Positions 1 to 12,098 of a stretch of 64,000 nucleotides of DNA are shown piece after piece; position 1 is the stretch's first letter, and every line of letters begins with the position of its first letter. A program made the position numbers and the translations under genes. This DNA is from Pseudocercospora fijiensis CIRAD86 (lineage: Eukaryota; Ascomycota; Dothideomycetes; Mycosphaerellales; Mycosphaerellaceae), in assembly GCF_000340215.1 (NCBI RefSeq), contig NW_006921535.1, positions 5,671,535 to 5,735,534 of the forward strand, written 5' to 3'. The notes below the pieces were generated by a model. That model was given only the letters and a program-made list of their open reading frames with translations, was not told the DNA's origin and searched no databases.

Positions 1-2190
1 GTAGGGAAGACGCGCTCGTATTGTAATTAGTCGATAGTCCTTAATTCTTTTAGATATATATTACTTTATTATATATAAGGATAGCGCAGTTAGAGTTGGG
101 CGTTGTATTATATTAGAGGTAAGGTTTAATATAGTTATATAATCGGTAGTTGCGCGTTTAATTTAGCGCGGACTAAGCAGCTTATTAGCCTACTAAGTTA
201 GCGGCGATAGAGGCTAAGATTAGAATAAAAACCGGCTACAAGGGCGCGGCCTTTAGAAGGGAAGCGTATATTAGGACTAAAGAGGTTATACGTAATTGGT
301 ATATAACTAGGCTCGAGTAAAGCTAGGGTCTTAATGCCTTAAGTAGGGCTTAGCGCTTAGTAATAGGCTAACTCGCCCGCCTTCCTCCCTCTTCTCTTAG
401 ATTCTTATCGAATACTACCTATACCTACTACTACCCTATCTACCTGCTAATATACCCTTCTTATATTAAATTTATAAATTTAAGGAAAAAGGGAGGGATA
501 GGAAGGGATAGATTAGGAGATATGAGATATAGACTTGTCTTTAGGTAAGATTTAAGCTTCGCTTCGACTCTATTTTAAAGAAAAGACTACGCCTATAGTA
601 AGGTTTAGTTTTATTTTATTCTATAATTTTTTTTTATTTATTTTAGAAAGAAAGTATCGAAATGAGATATAGACGCTAGTTAGTTTCGATAATTACATCT
701 ATACTTTCTAGTAGATTAGCGATAAAATACTTTTCGGATTAGATTATTATAATAAAGAATTTCGTAGAACAAGGGGTTATCGTAAGGTAGGTTTATAGAA
801 ATTAGAGAGGAGAGAAAAGGATATCTTAGAGTTATAGGTTATAAGGAGGGTTAGATCGTTTACTCCGAGTCTACTCTACTTTAGAGTAGATACTAGGTAT
901 TTATAGAGGGTTTAGGATATAGGTAGGGAAGAGGAAGTCTTTATAGTAATAGATCGTAAGTCTAGTAACTTAATTACTAGTACTTCTATAGGTTTAGGAG
1001 TCTAGGAGTTTAATATATAGTTTAGGTAGCTATATAGAAGAATAAGAATAGGGTAGAGATTATTAAGAATAAGAACAACTACTAGATAAGGTAGGATTTA
1101 CAAGAGAGAGATATAGAAGGAGAAGGATAGTATATAGAAGAATAGGGATAGAGATTATTATTAACCGTCGGATAGGATAGGATAGTATTCGTAAGGAAGC
1201 TATATAGAAAGAAAGGAATAGAGATTATTATAAACGACGGGATACTAGGTACTAACGAGAATAAGTAAGATAGTATTTCTAAATAGTACTATTAGGATAT
1301 CGTTAGGAGTAAGGGTATATAGGACGAGTATTAGGTTATATAGTAATATAATAGCCTCCGATCTATTCGTATATAAGAATAATCTTAGAGAATTATAGAA
1401 AGAAGAGAGCGTAGATTCTAATTTTATTCCTATCGATAGGGGTAAGCGACGTAGCTACTCTAGGTATATACGACGTAGCCCTTATTAATACGGCGACGTA
1501 GCCCGCTAGCGGTCCGCTATTAGACCCTAGTTAGTTAGTAAAAGCTCGGCTCGTCGTAATCCCTATCGTAGTAGACTAACGCTATTAGTCTACTACTAAG
1601 ATTCTTATAAGTACGACTACGATTTTAGTTCTCTAGTATTTATTATAATATATTATTTATTATTATTTATTTGCTATATATATACCTAGCGGTATACGTA
1701 ACTTTTAAAGGCAATCGATCGAGTATAGCTTCCTAAATAAGTATCGACTCTACTCTAAAGTTAAGACTATACTATTTACTTCTATTCGTAGTACTATTTA
1801 GAGAGTTAGGTTTTAGAAGTATCGCTTATTATAGGTTAGCTAGATTGTATCTAAATCTATCGGTAGTATTATAAATTTATATATACTCCTAGAAGTAGTT
1901 AGAAGTTCGATATAAATTACTATACTTCTTAACTACTTCTCTTTAATACTAGTTATAGTAAATAAGATTGTAAGTTACCTCTAATTTAGATAGATATTAA
2001 GTAGTTATATATACGTCTAGAGACTATAAGACTACTATAGGAAGTAATATACTACTACTTCTCCTCGAAACTTTAATCTAACTCTCCTACTAGTCTTCGG
2101 ATATAGAGTCGAAGTTAGAGAAGCAGACTAGGACGTTTATAACTTCTAGTAAACAATTCTAACTCTCCTATCTAGATCAAATCCGTCGTG
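1..2190. repeat. RIP-degraded AT-rich block
   Basis: The block is dominated by TA steps, while CpA and TpG are almost absent and CpG survives. This is the pattern left by CpA-to-TpA repeat-induced point mutation of a duplicated element. No reading frame survives on either strand. Short purine-rich units recur around 1030-1330 (a GATTATTA-containing unit appears at least three times). Ordinary composition returns sharply near 2190. The original element cannot be named from what remains. Confidence 0.85.
1568..1596. repeat. Perfect 12-bp inverted repeat, 5-nt loop
   Basis: Arms GTAGTAGACTAA and TTAGTCTACTAC are exact reverse complements separated by CGCTA, inside the RIP block. It may be a remnant of element structure or chance in a low-complexity context. 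Confidence 0.5.
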
Positions 2191-3256
2191 CAATAAAGTG
2201 CTAACTAAATGCAACATTCCCTTCCGAAAAGAAAGGTAGTCGCGAGCTCGCCGTCGTGCGTAGAACACCGGTTGGCATAAGAATTACCTGAATTCCGAAA
2301 GACATTTTTGCTGCCCTAAAGAAATTGAGATTGTCACGATCCATACCTGCAGGTCTAGATATTGTCTTCAGCCTGGTGCACTGCCATTAGACCTGCAGTT
2401 AGATTCTGCAATACCTACAGGACGTCCATGATTTCTGACAGATCTGGAAATCACGAACACGTCGTATGGGTCTCGACTCTTCAGCTCTTCTTCGACAGAT
2501 TCTGATGCCGAGGACTAATGAGGTGATGATGGCCTCCTCCGCAAAATCGGGGACGAGACTGAAGTGAATGGCGCCCTTGCCAACGAGATCGGTCTGTAGC
2601 ATCTGTGAGCGAGAGTCTGTCGTGGGGGTGTTGGTTAGGGAAGGAAGTTTGCCAATCGGTCATTCCAGGATTGCTTGGAGCGCATCCAGAGGCTGTACGT
2701 GCCTTGGACTCGCTGACATGCCAATCTGCAGTAAGGCGATTACTCTGATTGATCTGGTCTATAAGCTTGGACATGGCGTTCGTTTCCACGAGCAATTCGA
2801 TCGAATGGTACGATATGTCCACATGGAAAGAAGGAACGCTAGTCTGTAGAGCTGTCTCGGTCACAAGTGTTTTCAGCAAGTGCGTTTATACTCAGATCAA
2901 TGCCTCGCAAATCGACCCAGGTAGCTGCTAAGTGTAGCCTGTATACTCAATCGGCGTGCGATTTCAGCTAATTGCAAGATTCCATAACTCGAAGATATTC
3001 TTACCGTGGCTGAAACACTTGAGAACGCCTGCGAGCTTCCGCACACAAGTGTCTCATCTTGTGGAAGAACCATCGTAGTCGAAAAGTCTTATCCATAATG
3101 CGAGACACGTCTCGCCGCTAGACGATCAGCGTTGGTGGTAATTCTTAAGCAGTTCAGGACTCCTTCATAAATGCTTCAGACAGTTTATCGTAAGTTTTTC
3201 ACAGCTATTCAAGTCTTACGTCTTCATTTCCGTCATTTCCTCAGTCGTCAGGTACC
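2191..3256. other. No convincing gene
   Basis: Composition is normal but no convincing coding frame is present. A minus-strand frame near 2399-2602 has a short protein-like stretch without a plausible start or family, perhaps a decayed fragment. The 3' end is the upstream region of the SprT-like gene at 3257. Confidence 0.4.
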
Positions 3257-4441
3257 ATGCCAGGAAGATACCCAAGAAATCAAAGCAAAGTTGTTCGTCA
3301 TCGAAGACGATCTCGCGCTGAAGCCATTGTGGCAAATCGTCAACGAAGTACTGATTCATCTCAACCACCGCTGGTCAGTCCAAGAGTCAGTGTCTTTGGT
3401 GAGAAGCAGAGTTCCGGAAACTCTTTCCTCTTCGCGACTTCCAAGCCATCATCTGTGAACTTCCATCACGCCAAGGTCAAAGTCAGGCAGATGCGCAGCG
3501 GTCAAAGATTTACGCTGTCCCGTGAGAAACATTGTCCGTTGGAACTTGCTTCGCAGTTGATCAACCATCTCAGTGACAAGTCAAATGCTATCGGTCTTGA
3601 TCCGGAGCATAAACTTCGAGCGTGGAAGAGTAAGCTCGACGCCGCACTCCAGAGGTTTAGAAAGCGGCAGCGAACATGTCCATTTGCGATTCCCTCTACG
3701 AAACTCATGCAGAAGGGTGTGGATATCATTAGCGAGATATTCTTCTTCGATGCCCTACGACGGTGTCGGTTCAAGTGGAGGATAGGCTTGGCTAGACACA
3801 GTCAGGCGTTAGGTCTTTGCAAGCATAAAAGAAAGGCCCATAGCTGGACAGACGTGCGTATGGATCCGGCTGATGTCCACCGAGATCATCCATCACACGC
3901 CAAGTATAGCCATGTCGATGGCATCGTCGCAACGTTGGTACACGAATGTGTTCATGCCTTCATCTCGACTTACGCATGCAACGACTGGAGATTCGACGAA
4001 GATGAGGAGACTCCACGACCCTGGCGGATATGCAGCAATGCTGATTGTCGTGCGACAAGACTTCGTAACATCGGCGAAGATGGACACGGAGTGGTTTTCA
4101 TCCAGATAGCCAGCCATGTGGAGGCGCACGCCAAGCGGGAACTTGGGCCCAATATTGATTTTGGCATAGAGAGCAGTGTGCGGCATTGCTTCAAGAACAC
4201 CAGCTTCATAATGACGTCCAACGAAATCGAAAGTTGTCATATCGAATCGCGAATGATGCTGCGACAGTTCGTGGCCCAAGCCGAGGGCATCCAGGAACGG
4301 ATCGACGAGTTGACCAGCAGAGGGTATCGTGGCGACAAATCTGGGGTGGGTTGGCCAGTGACCCTTCGCAAACGGCATTGGAGAGGGATGGCATTGAGCG
4401 ATCGATATAGAAATGTGCCGGTTGAGAGGATTCCGTTCTGA
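3257..4441 (+). CDS. SprT-like zinc metallopeptidase-fold protein A (394 aa)
   Basis: Single exon, and the longest of four related genes in the window. A basic, Ser-rich N-terminus (1-150) precedes a helix with IFFFDAL (161-167). The zinc motif HECVH follows at 229-233, with C241, C259 and C264, then GHG at 276-278. SprT-like domains (SPRTN, Wss1 relatives) use HExxH plus a downstream His in a GHG-like motif to bind one zinc, and SPRTN and Wss1 cleave DNA-crosslinked proteins. Catalysis here is inferred from retained ligands. Compared with copies B-D, about 14 residues separate the first Cys from the CxxxxC pair, and a 110-residue tail follows the domain. The ATG at 3257 is the first in this frame; a start further in is possible. 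The gene lies 1 kb from a RIP block. Confidence 0.75.
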   Translation: MPGRYPRNQSKVVRHRRRSRAEAIVANRQRSTDSSQPPLVSPRVSVFGEKQSSGNSFLFATSKPSSVNFHHAKVKVRQMRSGQRFTLSREKHCPLELASQLINHLSDKSNAIGLDPEHKLRAWKSKLDAALQRFRKRQRTCPFAIPSTKLMQKGVDIISEIFFFDALRRCRFKWRIGLARHSQALGLCKHKRKAHSWTDVRMDPADVHRDHPSHAKYSHVDGIVATLVHECVHAFISTYACNDWRFDEDEETPRPWRICSNADCRATRLRNIGEDGHGVVFIQIASHVEAHAKRELGPNIDFGIESSVRHCFKNTSFIMTSNEIESCHIESRMMLRQFVAQAEGIQERIDELTSRGYRGDKSGVGWPVTLRKRHWRGMALSDRYRNVPVERIPF

Positions 4442-6270
4442 GAAGCTGATATGTGGATGGAGCAGAAGTCCTCGCGTTGTGGAAGCTGTTGGCAAGGAGG
4501 AAAGTGAAGCTGCAGAGCCGTTAGCAATAGATGGCCCTAGCTCTGCGGTGGTTACAGAGCAAATTTTGCACTATCGTCCCTTGACTCCCCAGCTACCACC
4601 AGTACCAGCATCGACACCACCACAACACAGTGAAAGAACAAGACCAGCAACACCTCCGCCGACACCACCATCACCATCACCATCACCACCACCACCACCA
4701 CCACCACCACCACGACGTAAAAAGAGATGCAGTACACGCTGGAGAACGAGGTCCGAGAGGACGTGTTCGACTGGTTTGCGGACGAGTACGTCCGAGAGGT
4801 AAAGTTTGCACACTTACACCCTCGATCAGCTCCTCGCTGTGATAGGCACTATCCTTCTCATATCTCTTTCGTTATTCTTTGCTTGTTGCACTCGCCTGGA
4901 GCCGGACAGTTCGACCTTCGCACCTCGTCAGCTCACCTCGTCGCCTGCGTTCTGGATGTCCACTTCGCAGCACAACTGGCCACCGCGCGCCTTGCCTCAG
5001 CTCTGGTGCTTCTGGCAATTGATTCCTGGAAGAGCGGCTTTCAAATGGGCGATCTGCTTTGTCACCTGGAAGGAGATGGATCACACTCAGCTCTGCTTTC
5101 TCAGTCCTGGCGAGGGAGCTGGATGGCGAGCGGTATCTGGATGCATAAATGCGACTCCGGGAGCGCTCTGTGGTGGGAGTGGACTTTCGCCAGCATTCCA
5201 ATAACCTGACTCTCTTCCCGCTGCGGCTCGCTCTGCTCGGCAGCAGTCTTCATGCACGTTCCTTCAATACCACTGTCATATGCACTCGCTCCACTTTCGG
5301 AGTCAGCCCCACACCTTGCACGTTTTTCTGCTCATGAGCCGTCACCCTGCAATCCAATGAACTTTTGACATGGTGGAGTTTCATAGCCAGCCTCGCGCGT
5401 GAGCTTGAAGCTGAGTTGGTTGCTGCACCACCTTCCTCCCTCATACAACTCGTCGGCATGATTCCTACCTTGCACCGCACTTCTTTTTCACTGCCTCCTC
5501 CACACGTCATCGAAGTCGAGAGTCTTGGGAGCGAGACATCGAATCCATCCATCAAGCAGCCAGCAGCTCCTTTGCGGGCTTGTTGCGCTGCATTGAACTT
5601 CTTTCTTCGCTTTAGTGGACATCCCCTGTATCATCCTGCTTAGGGAGGTCTCTGGAACTGGTACAATCTTGGTGTATCTTTATGGGAATCCCGGATGGCC
5701 ATTCTTCGCGCGAGAACGAACATCATTCACAGCTAAGCGACATACCTCGAGGGCGTACCCGGCAATTCCTTTGTTATACTCTTATACTGTCCATCTGTCT
5801 CGAGTCGCAGGCGGTGAATACTGACACATTATAGCGCGACCCGCGCATGCGCGCGGTCTATTTCCTGCTGCTCCAGGGCGCTCTGGAGCACGACGGCCTC
5901 CTCGGTCGTATTTACGACCACCTGAACGGCAACTGGGCGTTTGGCGACCGCCCAATGTGGCGCCGAGTGATCCAGGTGCTTTACCTCGTGATCAAGAGGA
6001 GAACCTCCACCTGAAATGTAAGGCAAAGCATTCCACCTCCCTTTCCGCCCCCCAAAGACCCTTGTCGATCGCCGAGCCGAGAGCGAGAGCTTGTTGCCGA
6101 TGAGCTCATCATTCACCTCGAAAGATTCCACATCACACTTCTTTTGGCCATCTCCACGCCACAATCCTGCACATAGCACTTCACCTCACAATCAGACCTT
6201 CATATACCACACCTTCACCCTGAAGGCCACAACCAAACTCGTCTTCCTCTTCCTTTTCCTCGGCCTCCTC
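4442..6270. other. Gene-poor interval with weak ORFs
   Basis: Several overlapping frames (for example + 4727-5209 and + 4806-5204, the latter with an N-terminal hydrophobic stretch) are open but none shows a recognisable family, and they compete with one another. A possible exon starting at the ATG at 4727 ends at a GAG/GTAAAG donor-like site, but no partner exon was found. The last 200 bp are the MsrA upstream region. Confidence 0.4.
4663..4713. repeat. CAC/CCA trinucleotide microsatellite
   Basis: An almost pure run of CAC units interrupted by two CAT units. It reads poly-His, poly-Pro or poly-Thr depending on frame, so the homopolymeric ORFs seen across it should not be trusted. Confidence 0.9.
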
Positions 6271-6882
6271 ATGGCCTCCCTCCTCCAACGCCTCATGCGA
6301 CCCTTCTCCTCCACATCCATCCACTTCACCCCGGAAACCACATCCCAAATGACAGTCCCCGACGGCGCCCAGCGCGCCACCATCGCCGCCGGCTGTTTCT
6401 GGGGCGTCGAACACATGTACCGCCACGACTTCAAAGACAAAGGCTTACTGGACGCACGCGTAGGCTACATCGGCGGCGACACCGAGTCCCCCAGCTACCG
6501 CGCCGTCTGCAGCGGGCGAACCGGGCACGCCGAAGCCTGCCAAATCCTCTTTGACCCGCAAAAACTCTCGTACAAAACCCTCATCGAATACTTCTACAAA
6601 ATGCATGACCCCACCACCGCCAATCGTCAAGGCCCCGATACAGGCTCGCAGTATCGTTCGGGCATTTTCTATCATGATGAGGAGCAGAGGAGGGTTGCCG
6701 AGATGGTTACCAAGGCGGCGAATGAGCAGTGGTATGCTGGGAAGATTGTTACGGAGATCCTGCCGGCTGGACAGTGGTGGGATGCGGAGAAGTATCATCA
6801 GTTGTATTTGCAGAATAATCCCGGGGGGTATGAGTGTCCGAGTCATTTTTTGAGGAGGTTGCCGGAGCTTAGGTATGAGTAG
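6271..6882 (+). CDS. msrA: Peptide-methionine (S)-S-oxide reductase MsrA (203 aa)
   Basis: MsrA reduces methionine-S-sulfoxide in proteins, using a catalytic Cys recycled by thioredoxin. The hallmark GCFWG is at 41-45 (catalytic C42), followed by family blocks resembling VGYIGG, TGHAE and GSQYRS, then WWDAEKYHQ-type and YLQ segments, covering the whole family fold. The chosen ATG gives 203 aa, close to other eukaryotic MsrAs. The frame is open upstream to 6091, but that extension is Ser/His/Thr-rich and non-conserved. The first 20 residues are basic, hydroxylated and free of acidic residues, so mitochondrial import is possible. Single exon. Codon third positions shift from C-rich (5' half) to G/T-rich (3' half). 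Confidence 0.93.
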   Translation: MASLLQRLMRPFSSTSIHFTPETTSQMTVPDGAQRATIAAGCFWGVEHMYRHDFKDKGLLDARVGYIGGDTESPSYRAVCSGRTGHAEACQILFDPQKLSYKTLIEYFYKMHDPTTANRQGPDTGSQYRSGIFYHDEEQRRVAEMVTKAANEQWYAGKIVTEILPAGQWWDAEKYHQLYLQNNPGGYECPSHFLRRLPELRYE

Positions 6883-6929
6883 GATACAGGGGGTGAATAA
6901 TGGGAAATTTGATGCTGCTTCTGCCTGAT

Positions 6930-7310
6930 GGATATGTGCTGTGCTGATTGCGTTTCACACCGTGGTTGCTGTGAAGGGGATTGAAATGGAGCTGATTTGC
7001 GAGTAGGTTGTCGAAGGTTACGATGTTGCTTCCGCATGGCATTATGAGCCGTGCTCCTCGCGTTTCATACCGTGCTGGCTGCGAAGTGGAATGGAATGGA
7101 GCTGATTTGGAAGTAGGCACGACACTGCTTTCGCATGCCGCCATGAGCTGTGCTTCTCGCGTTCGACACCGTGGTTGCTGAGAGGCTGAATTAAATGGAG
7201 CTGATTTGCAAGTAGCTTGTCGAAATTGCTTCAGCCTGCCGCCGGGAGCAGTACCGTCCAGTTCGCAGACAGTGTCAGCTGCAGAGTGTGTGGAAATGGA
7301 GCTGATTTCC
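6930..7310. repeat. About four tandem copies of a 100-110 bp unit
   Basis: The core AATGGAGCTGATTT recurs at about 6985, 7095, 7194 and 7295 (spacing 110, 99 and 101 bp), each followed by an AGTAG-containing segment and mostly preceded by a CGTTTCACACCGTG-like segment. It lies just 3' of msrA and has no coding frame. Confidence 0.8.
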
Positions 7311-8443
7311 GGGTAGGCCTACGATTTCACGACTGTTCTTACAGGAAAACTCTACCAACTCCGTCGCCATACTACTACTGCGCTTCTCGGGTATCAAAGC
7401 GTGCGTCTTGCGTCGATGGATGAAACGGAGCTCGACCCAATATTCCACCTGCGAGCCTACCACCTCGAGCAGCCACAGCGTCGCCTTCGCATTACCCTTC
7501 TCGTCAAACCCCACTACGCTTTGCAGTACCCAGATGTCTCTTCCAGTCCGACAAAGTCGAGCGTCTCGAAGAGTCCATGTCACTGCTAGCACGACGGGAC
7601 TGCAGGGATGTGTCGAGAAAGAAGCGGCGACTATATATCGGACGGGTCGTAGTACGCTTGCAATGATGCGGAAGACTTTCATAAGACTGGGCTCGACTTC
7701 ATCCTTGGCGCTATTAGCAAGTCTGCATCGAAGGCGTAAGGGAAGGCCGGATGGTACTCTCATATTCCAGCTCTACAGTCACTCATGCACCATCCATTAG
7801 CCAAAGCTGAGCACACATCCCTTCGCTCAATGAAAGACGGCAAACTCCAGCGAGCCGAGTACGAGGCTTGCTTGTAATTTGTCGATTCGCCTAGTGGATC
7901 TTGTCGAAACGTCCTTCCAACAGGGCAACTAAAACCCTAGCCGTCAATAATTCCAGGCAGTCTGCAAAATCCTCTCTTACAACCTCAACGGCGCCACCAG
8001 TCATTCCTCTATCTACAACTCAGCTATTCCTGAGTAAAACGATATTGTTCAATGATCGCTTGAATTGAGATGGACTGGTCTACCTAGCAGCGTGAAAGAC
8101 GACGTTGAATGTTCTGGGTGAGTGAATATTCATAGTGTGTTCACACGCCTTATTCTAACGAACGAGGATGTTGGCGAAGGTCTAGATCTTATGAAGAGGG
8201 ACTAGTTGTGCTTTTAATGTTGCCGAGCGTGTTTTTTTGTGCATACAGGAAATGGAGAGATGGTTGTGAGGTAATGTCTCGGTATTTTCAGGCTTACCAT
8301 AAACGTACATCCGAGCTTTCACGTGATGGTAGAATTCATTCGGGCTTGGCAGAAACATTAAGTTGAGTGTCCAGTGCGGTATCAGGCTCGAGTGCTCCGG
8401 CATCGGTCGCAAACAAACATCATCGGTCGCGGAATTGCGCGCA
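7311..8443. other. Intergenic, no gene seen
   Basis: Complementary ORFs on both strands around 7275-7800 have no family resemblance. 8100-8443 is the upstream region of the Zn2Cys6 gene. Confidence 0.4.
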
Positions 8444-10891
8444 ATGTCCTGGCACAGCGGCACCAGTTTCGACCCACCGGCGTCCGCCCTGGCATCGTCG
8501 GCGCACGCATCGCCCACCAGTCCCGCCGCCGACGACGACGGCGCCGCGAGAAAGAGAAAGCGCATTTCGGTGGCCACCGAGAATGGCGACGGCGGTCCGC
8601 TGCAAGCGCAATCGCCCGGTGGAGGAGGGGTCGGCGGCGGCGGCGGCGGCGGCGGCGGCAGCGGTAGCGGAGCTCCGGGCAGCGCTGGCGGCTTCGCGGG
8701 CAGTCCGACCAGCAACGGCAACAAGCAGCGACACCAGCCCGGCGTGAAGCGCGCCTGCAATGACTGTCGCCAGCAAAAGGTCAGTCGCAGTCACATGCAA
8801 TCCCGCTCCCGCCATGCCACCCCCTGCTCTCCCACCAATCATTCATTCACTTGCCCGTGCTGACTGACATGCTTGTGTACAGCTTCGATGCAATGTCGTC
8901 GCAGGCCCGGGCGACCACTATGTCCCATGCGATCGATGCAAGAAACACAACCTGAAATGCAGCATCGACGATGGCTTCAAGCGGCTGGGAAAGAGAGCCG
9001 CCCACGAGGAGATGGTCAAGGAGCTCGAGAAGGCCAAGGCCAGGCTCGCTCGCTATGAGGCATTGGGCATGTACCTGCCCGAGGAGACGCCGCAGTCAGC
9101 CTACACCGGCAGCTATCAGCCTTCTCCAGATGGTGGTGCTCCAGTCGCGACAATGGGTGGAAACAGCGCGTTCGTGGGCGCCAACGAGGCTGCTGCATCG
9201 CGGAGCTTGCTCGACCTCAGCCAAGGGTACCGCGAGCTGGCGCCGACGAGCTATCCATCCATCACGCCTGGAACATCGCAGACGACGATTGGCAGTGTGA
9301 CCTTGAGCGAGTCGCACATCCTCGACCTCTACCAAGTATACTTCAACCACTATCACGATTTCCTACCTGTGCTGGACCCCAAAGCGACGTACGAAGACTA
9401 CTACGGCCATCATCCGCTTCTGCATTGGACCATTGTCGCCATTGCTGCACGCCGCTATGAAGCAAAGCCTGGCTTGTTCGTTGAGCTGCAGCGGCCACTG
9501 GAAGAGATTCTCTGGACGACACTTTCGCAAGTCCCGCAAACCTACCAGGTCTGCAAGGCATTAGCACTACTCTGCGCATGGCCTTTGCCGAGTGCGTCGA
9601 CATCGCAAGAACCGACCATGATGATGTGCGGAATCATGTTTCAGCTCGCCATGCAATATGGCTTACATCGGCCCTCGCATGCCCAAGACTTCAGCAGATT
9701 CCGCATGGAGCTGCGCGAGGAAGACATCGCCGACCGACTCAACACTTGGGCCACTGTCAACATCGTCGCGCAATATGTGAGCACAGGTATGGGCCAGCCC
9801 CCGCTTTCCAGATGGGCCTGGTTTACCTACGGCTTGCATCTTGATCGAATGAAGCCAGAACTTCAGCGACGATGTCAGATTGAGAAATTCTGCGACACCG
9901 TCACCCGCACACTCTTCACCATGCAGCGCGACCATATTGTGGAGGTGGACCAGGCGCAGCGAGGTCTTCAGATCGACATGTACGCCCGCGAACTCGGCGA
10001 GCTGGAAGTGACGGTTCTGTCGACCAGCAATTCATGTAAGCTCTTCATAACCAATCTCGCCGAGTGGCGCTAACAAACATCATAGCGATTGAGATCCTCT
10101 TCCTCAAAGCCGCAGCCCTCCATCTTCGTCTCACCGCCTTCTTCGACAAGCCGGGTCAGCCCAATTGGCTTGCAGACCTGCGCAACGTCTACATCGCGGC
10201 CTCCGCACTGTTGGAGCACGTCAGTGAGATGAAGGCAGAGCAATTCGCGTACGTCCCTCGCTACGTCGAACAAATGATGCTCGCTGCATCCGTCACCCTC
10301 CTCAAGATCCTCAACTCCTTCTACGCCAAGCATGTCGACACTGTGCACGGCCGTACACTCTTCAGCCGCGCTGTCGGCGCCCTCCGCAAGCTCAGCGTCC
10401 GCTCCAACGATCTACCCCAACGCCTCGCAGAAGTCATGGCCCAGCTTTGGCTGTCCAGTGGAGCTGGCGAGCAAGAACTGTTCAAAGCAGACACACGCAA
10501 CGATTCCGGAGAAGAACTCCAACTCAAAGTCCGCTGTCGCTCCTCGCTTTCGGTCCTCTACGACGCGATCTGGCGCTGGCGCGAGAAGGCCGGCAAAGCA
10601 GGAGGCGACAATCTAATCCACGACATCCAAAACCCAACAAAACTCCCCGACACCAACCGCAACACGCCCGTGCCACCCAACGGCATGCCGGAAATCGCAC
10701 TGCAGCAGCCAAGCACCGCCATGAACATCGGCCAACACAACGACCTCGACGCCATGAACTGGGACGCAACTTTCGGCGGCAACGCCGTCTTTGATCCTCT
10801 CAGCTGGGCTCTCGATGGGAACATTGCTGGTCTTGGTCAGCATGGTCTTTTTGGTGCCAACGATCCCCTTGGAATGCCGTATCAGGTCTAG
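8444..10891 (+). CDS. Zn(II)2Cys6 transcription factor, Leu3-like (764 aa)
   Basis: Three exons: 8444-8779, 8883-10035 and 10086-10891. Introns of 103 and 50 bp have GTCAGT and GTAAGC donors and CTGAC/CTAAC branch sites, and phases close exactly. The binuclear cluster reads C-x2-C-x6-C-x12-C-x2-C-x6-C, and the first intron splits it after CRQQK. A basic linker with FKRLGKR and a short coiled coil (EMVKELEKAKARL) follow, as in dimeric Leu3/War1-type regulators. The middle (about residues 220-650) resembles the fungal-specific MHR domain, with an early DLYQVYFNHYHDFLPVLD segment. Upstream of the cluster lie an NLS-like RKRKR and a (GGC)n-encoded poly-Gly tract (8632-8660). Leu3 regulates branched-chain amino acid genes; targets here are unknown. 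Confidence 0.88.
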
Positions 10892-12098
10892 GAGCCCGGT
10901 ATGGAACATTTTGAGGCTTTGGAGTTGGATGTTTGGAATTCGCCGCTTTGGCTTTATGATTGATTAGATTGAGTTTGTGTATGGGTGTTAGAAAGCGAGG
11001 CGTTTTGTGTAGATTTTTGAGATGGGGTTTTATGGATGGGGTGAGGTGGGGTGGGGTTTGTAGAGATTGTGGATAGTGCTCGTGTATGATGCATGATGAT
11101 CTCAAGTCTCCGGTGTGCGAATGATTTCGATTTTGATTCTGTGCGCTTTTCGAAGTGCGATGTTATGTCAAAGGCCTTGTATGACACGCCCGAGTGTCCT
11201 GCAGAAGATGTTTTTGCGGAGCTGTTTGGAATCACCTACTGCCTGTACAAGTGAGCCCACTCTACGTTGCTCTATATAGCTCTTATACTTAGGGTGGCTT
11301 AAGGTTTTATATGACAAGTCCGGGGGTTTTATAGAAGATGTTTTTACGGAGATATATAGAGGAGTTAGACGAGGTAAACTTAATCAAACCTAGTCTACTT
11401 ACCTCCCGTATTGGGGGGATTTTGAGGGAATGGGGGTATGGTGGTGTTTAGGATGGTTTATTGGTTGAATGATAGATGGTGTTGTTATGGTTGAGGATGG
11501 ATTGGTGTTCTGGTTCGTGGTGAGGAGGAGGAGATATGGTTGACTAGCTGTGATCTGGGAATTGGAGGATGGTGAGGGTTTTTGTATTCGTCCATATCGG
11601 TGTTGGTGTAACTCGCTCTCTCCATTTCCGTAGGGTATTTGGTCCCTAGGTCTGCTGCAGGCACTTAGAGGAAGTAAGGTCTTGGGGAGCTTGTAGTCTG
11701 ATGGAGCGTATACAAGCGTTGAAGAGCATCGCATGACTGAAGTGAGGTCGGCCGCAATCTGTCAATTGGGAAGAGACCAGAGGAAGTCCTGTGAGTTGTT
11801 GTATTGATCTACACCGCTGCTGCTACACGTCGCTCTCGATATTCCCGCAAGATCTTTGGCACCTAGGTATGCAGCAGGCACTCAGATTAGGTAAGACCTT
11901 GGAGACGATGAAGCGCATGAAGCGCACAGGCCCCCAGCAGAGTTAAGGGCCCAATTCAAGCTGAGTAGACAGCAGAACCGTTCGTGTAGCCATCTCTTTC
12001 AGTGCCGGCAACCGAAAAGCTCCAATTCTGTGCACAGCTCGCCTTCCATTTCTTTCCACCTACATCGACACCCAAAGTCGCCATCGGCCGCAACCACC
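10892..12098. other. Intergenic with decayed repeats
   Basis: No coding frame is convincing. A second imperfect direct repeat (about 11592-11715 versus 11810-11925) shares a core of CGCTCTC...TTTGG-CCTAGGT-TGC-GCAGGCACT...TAAG-CTTGG. 11926-12098 is upstream of the coiled-coil pseudogene. Confidence 0.5.
11171..11363. repeat. Direct duplication, second copy RIP-mutated
   Basis: 11171-11233 and 11301-11363 align end to end. Most differences are C-to-T or G-to-A in the second copy (for example GGCCTTGTATGAC versus GGTTTTATATGAC, and CCTGCAGAAG versus TTTATAGAAG). Local TA richness rises through the second copy. Confidence 0.75.

Noticed and set aside
4552..4842. Poly-His, poly-Pro and poly-Val reading frames
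   Set aside because: They are translations of the CAC microsatellite.
8367..8842. Poly-Ala and Gly-rich ORFs around the GGC tract
   Set aside because: They are shadows of the Zn2Cys6 first exon in other frames.
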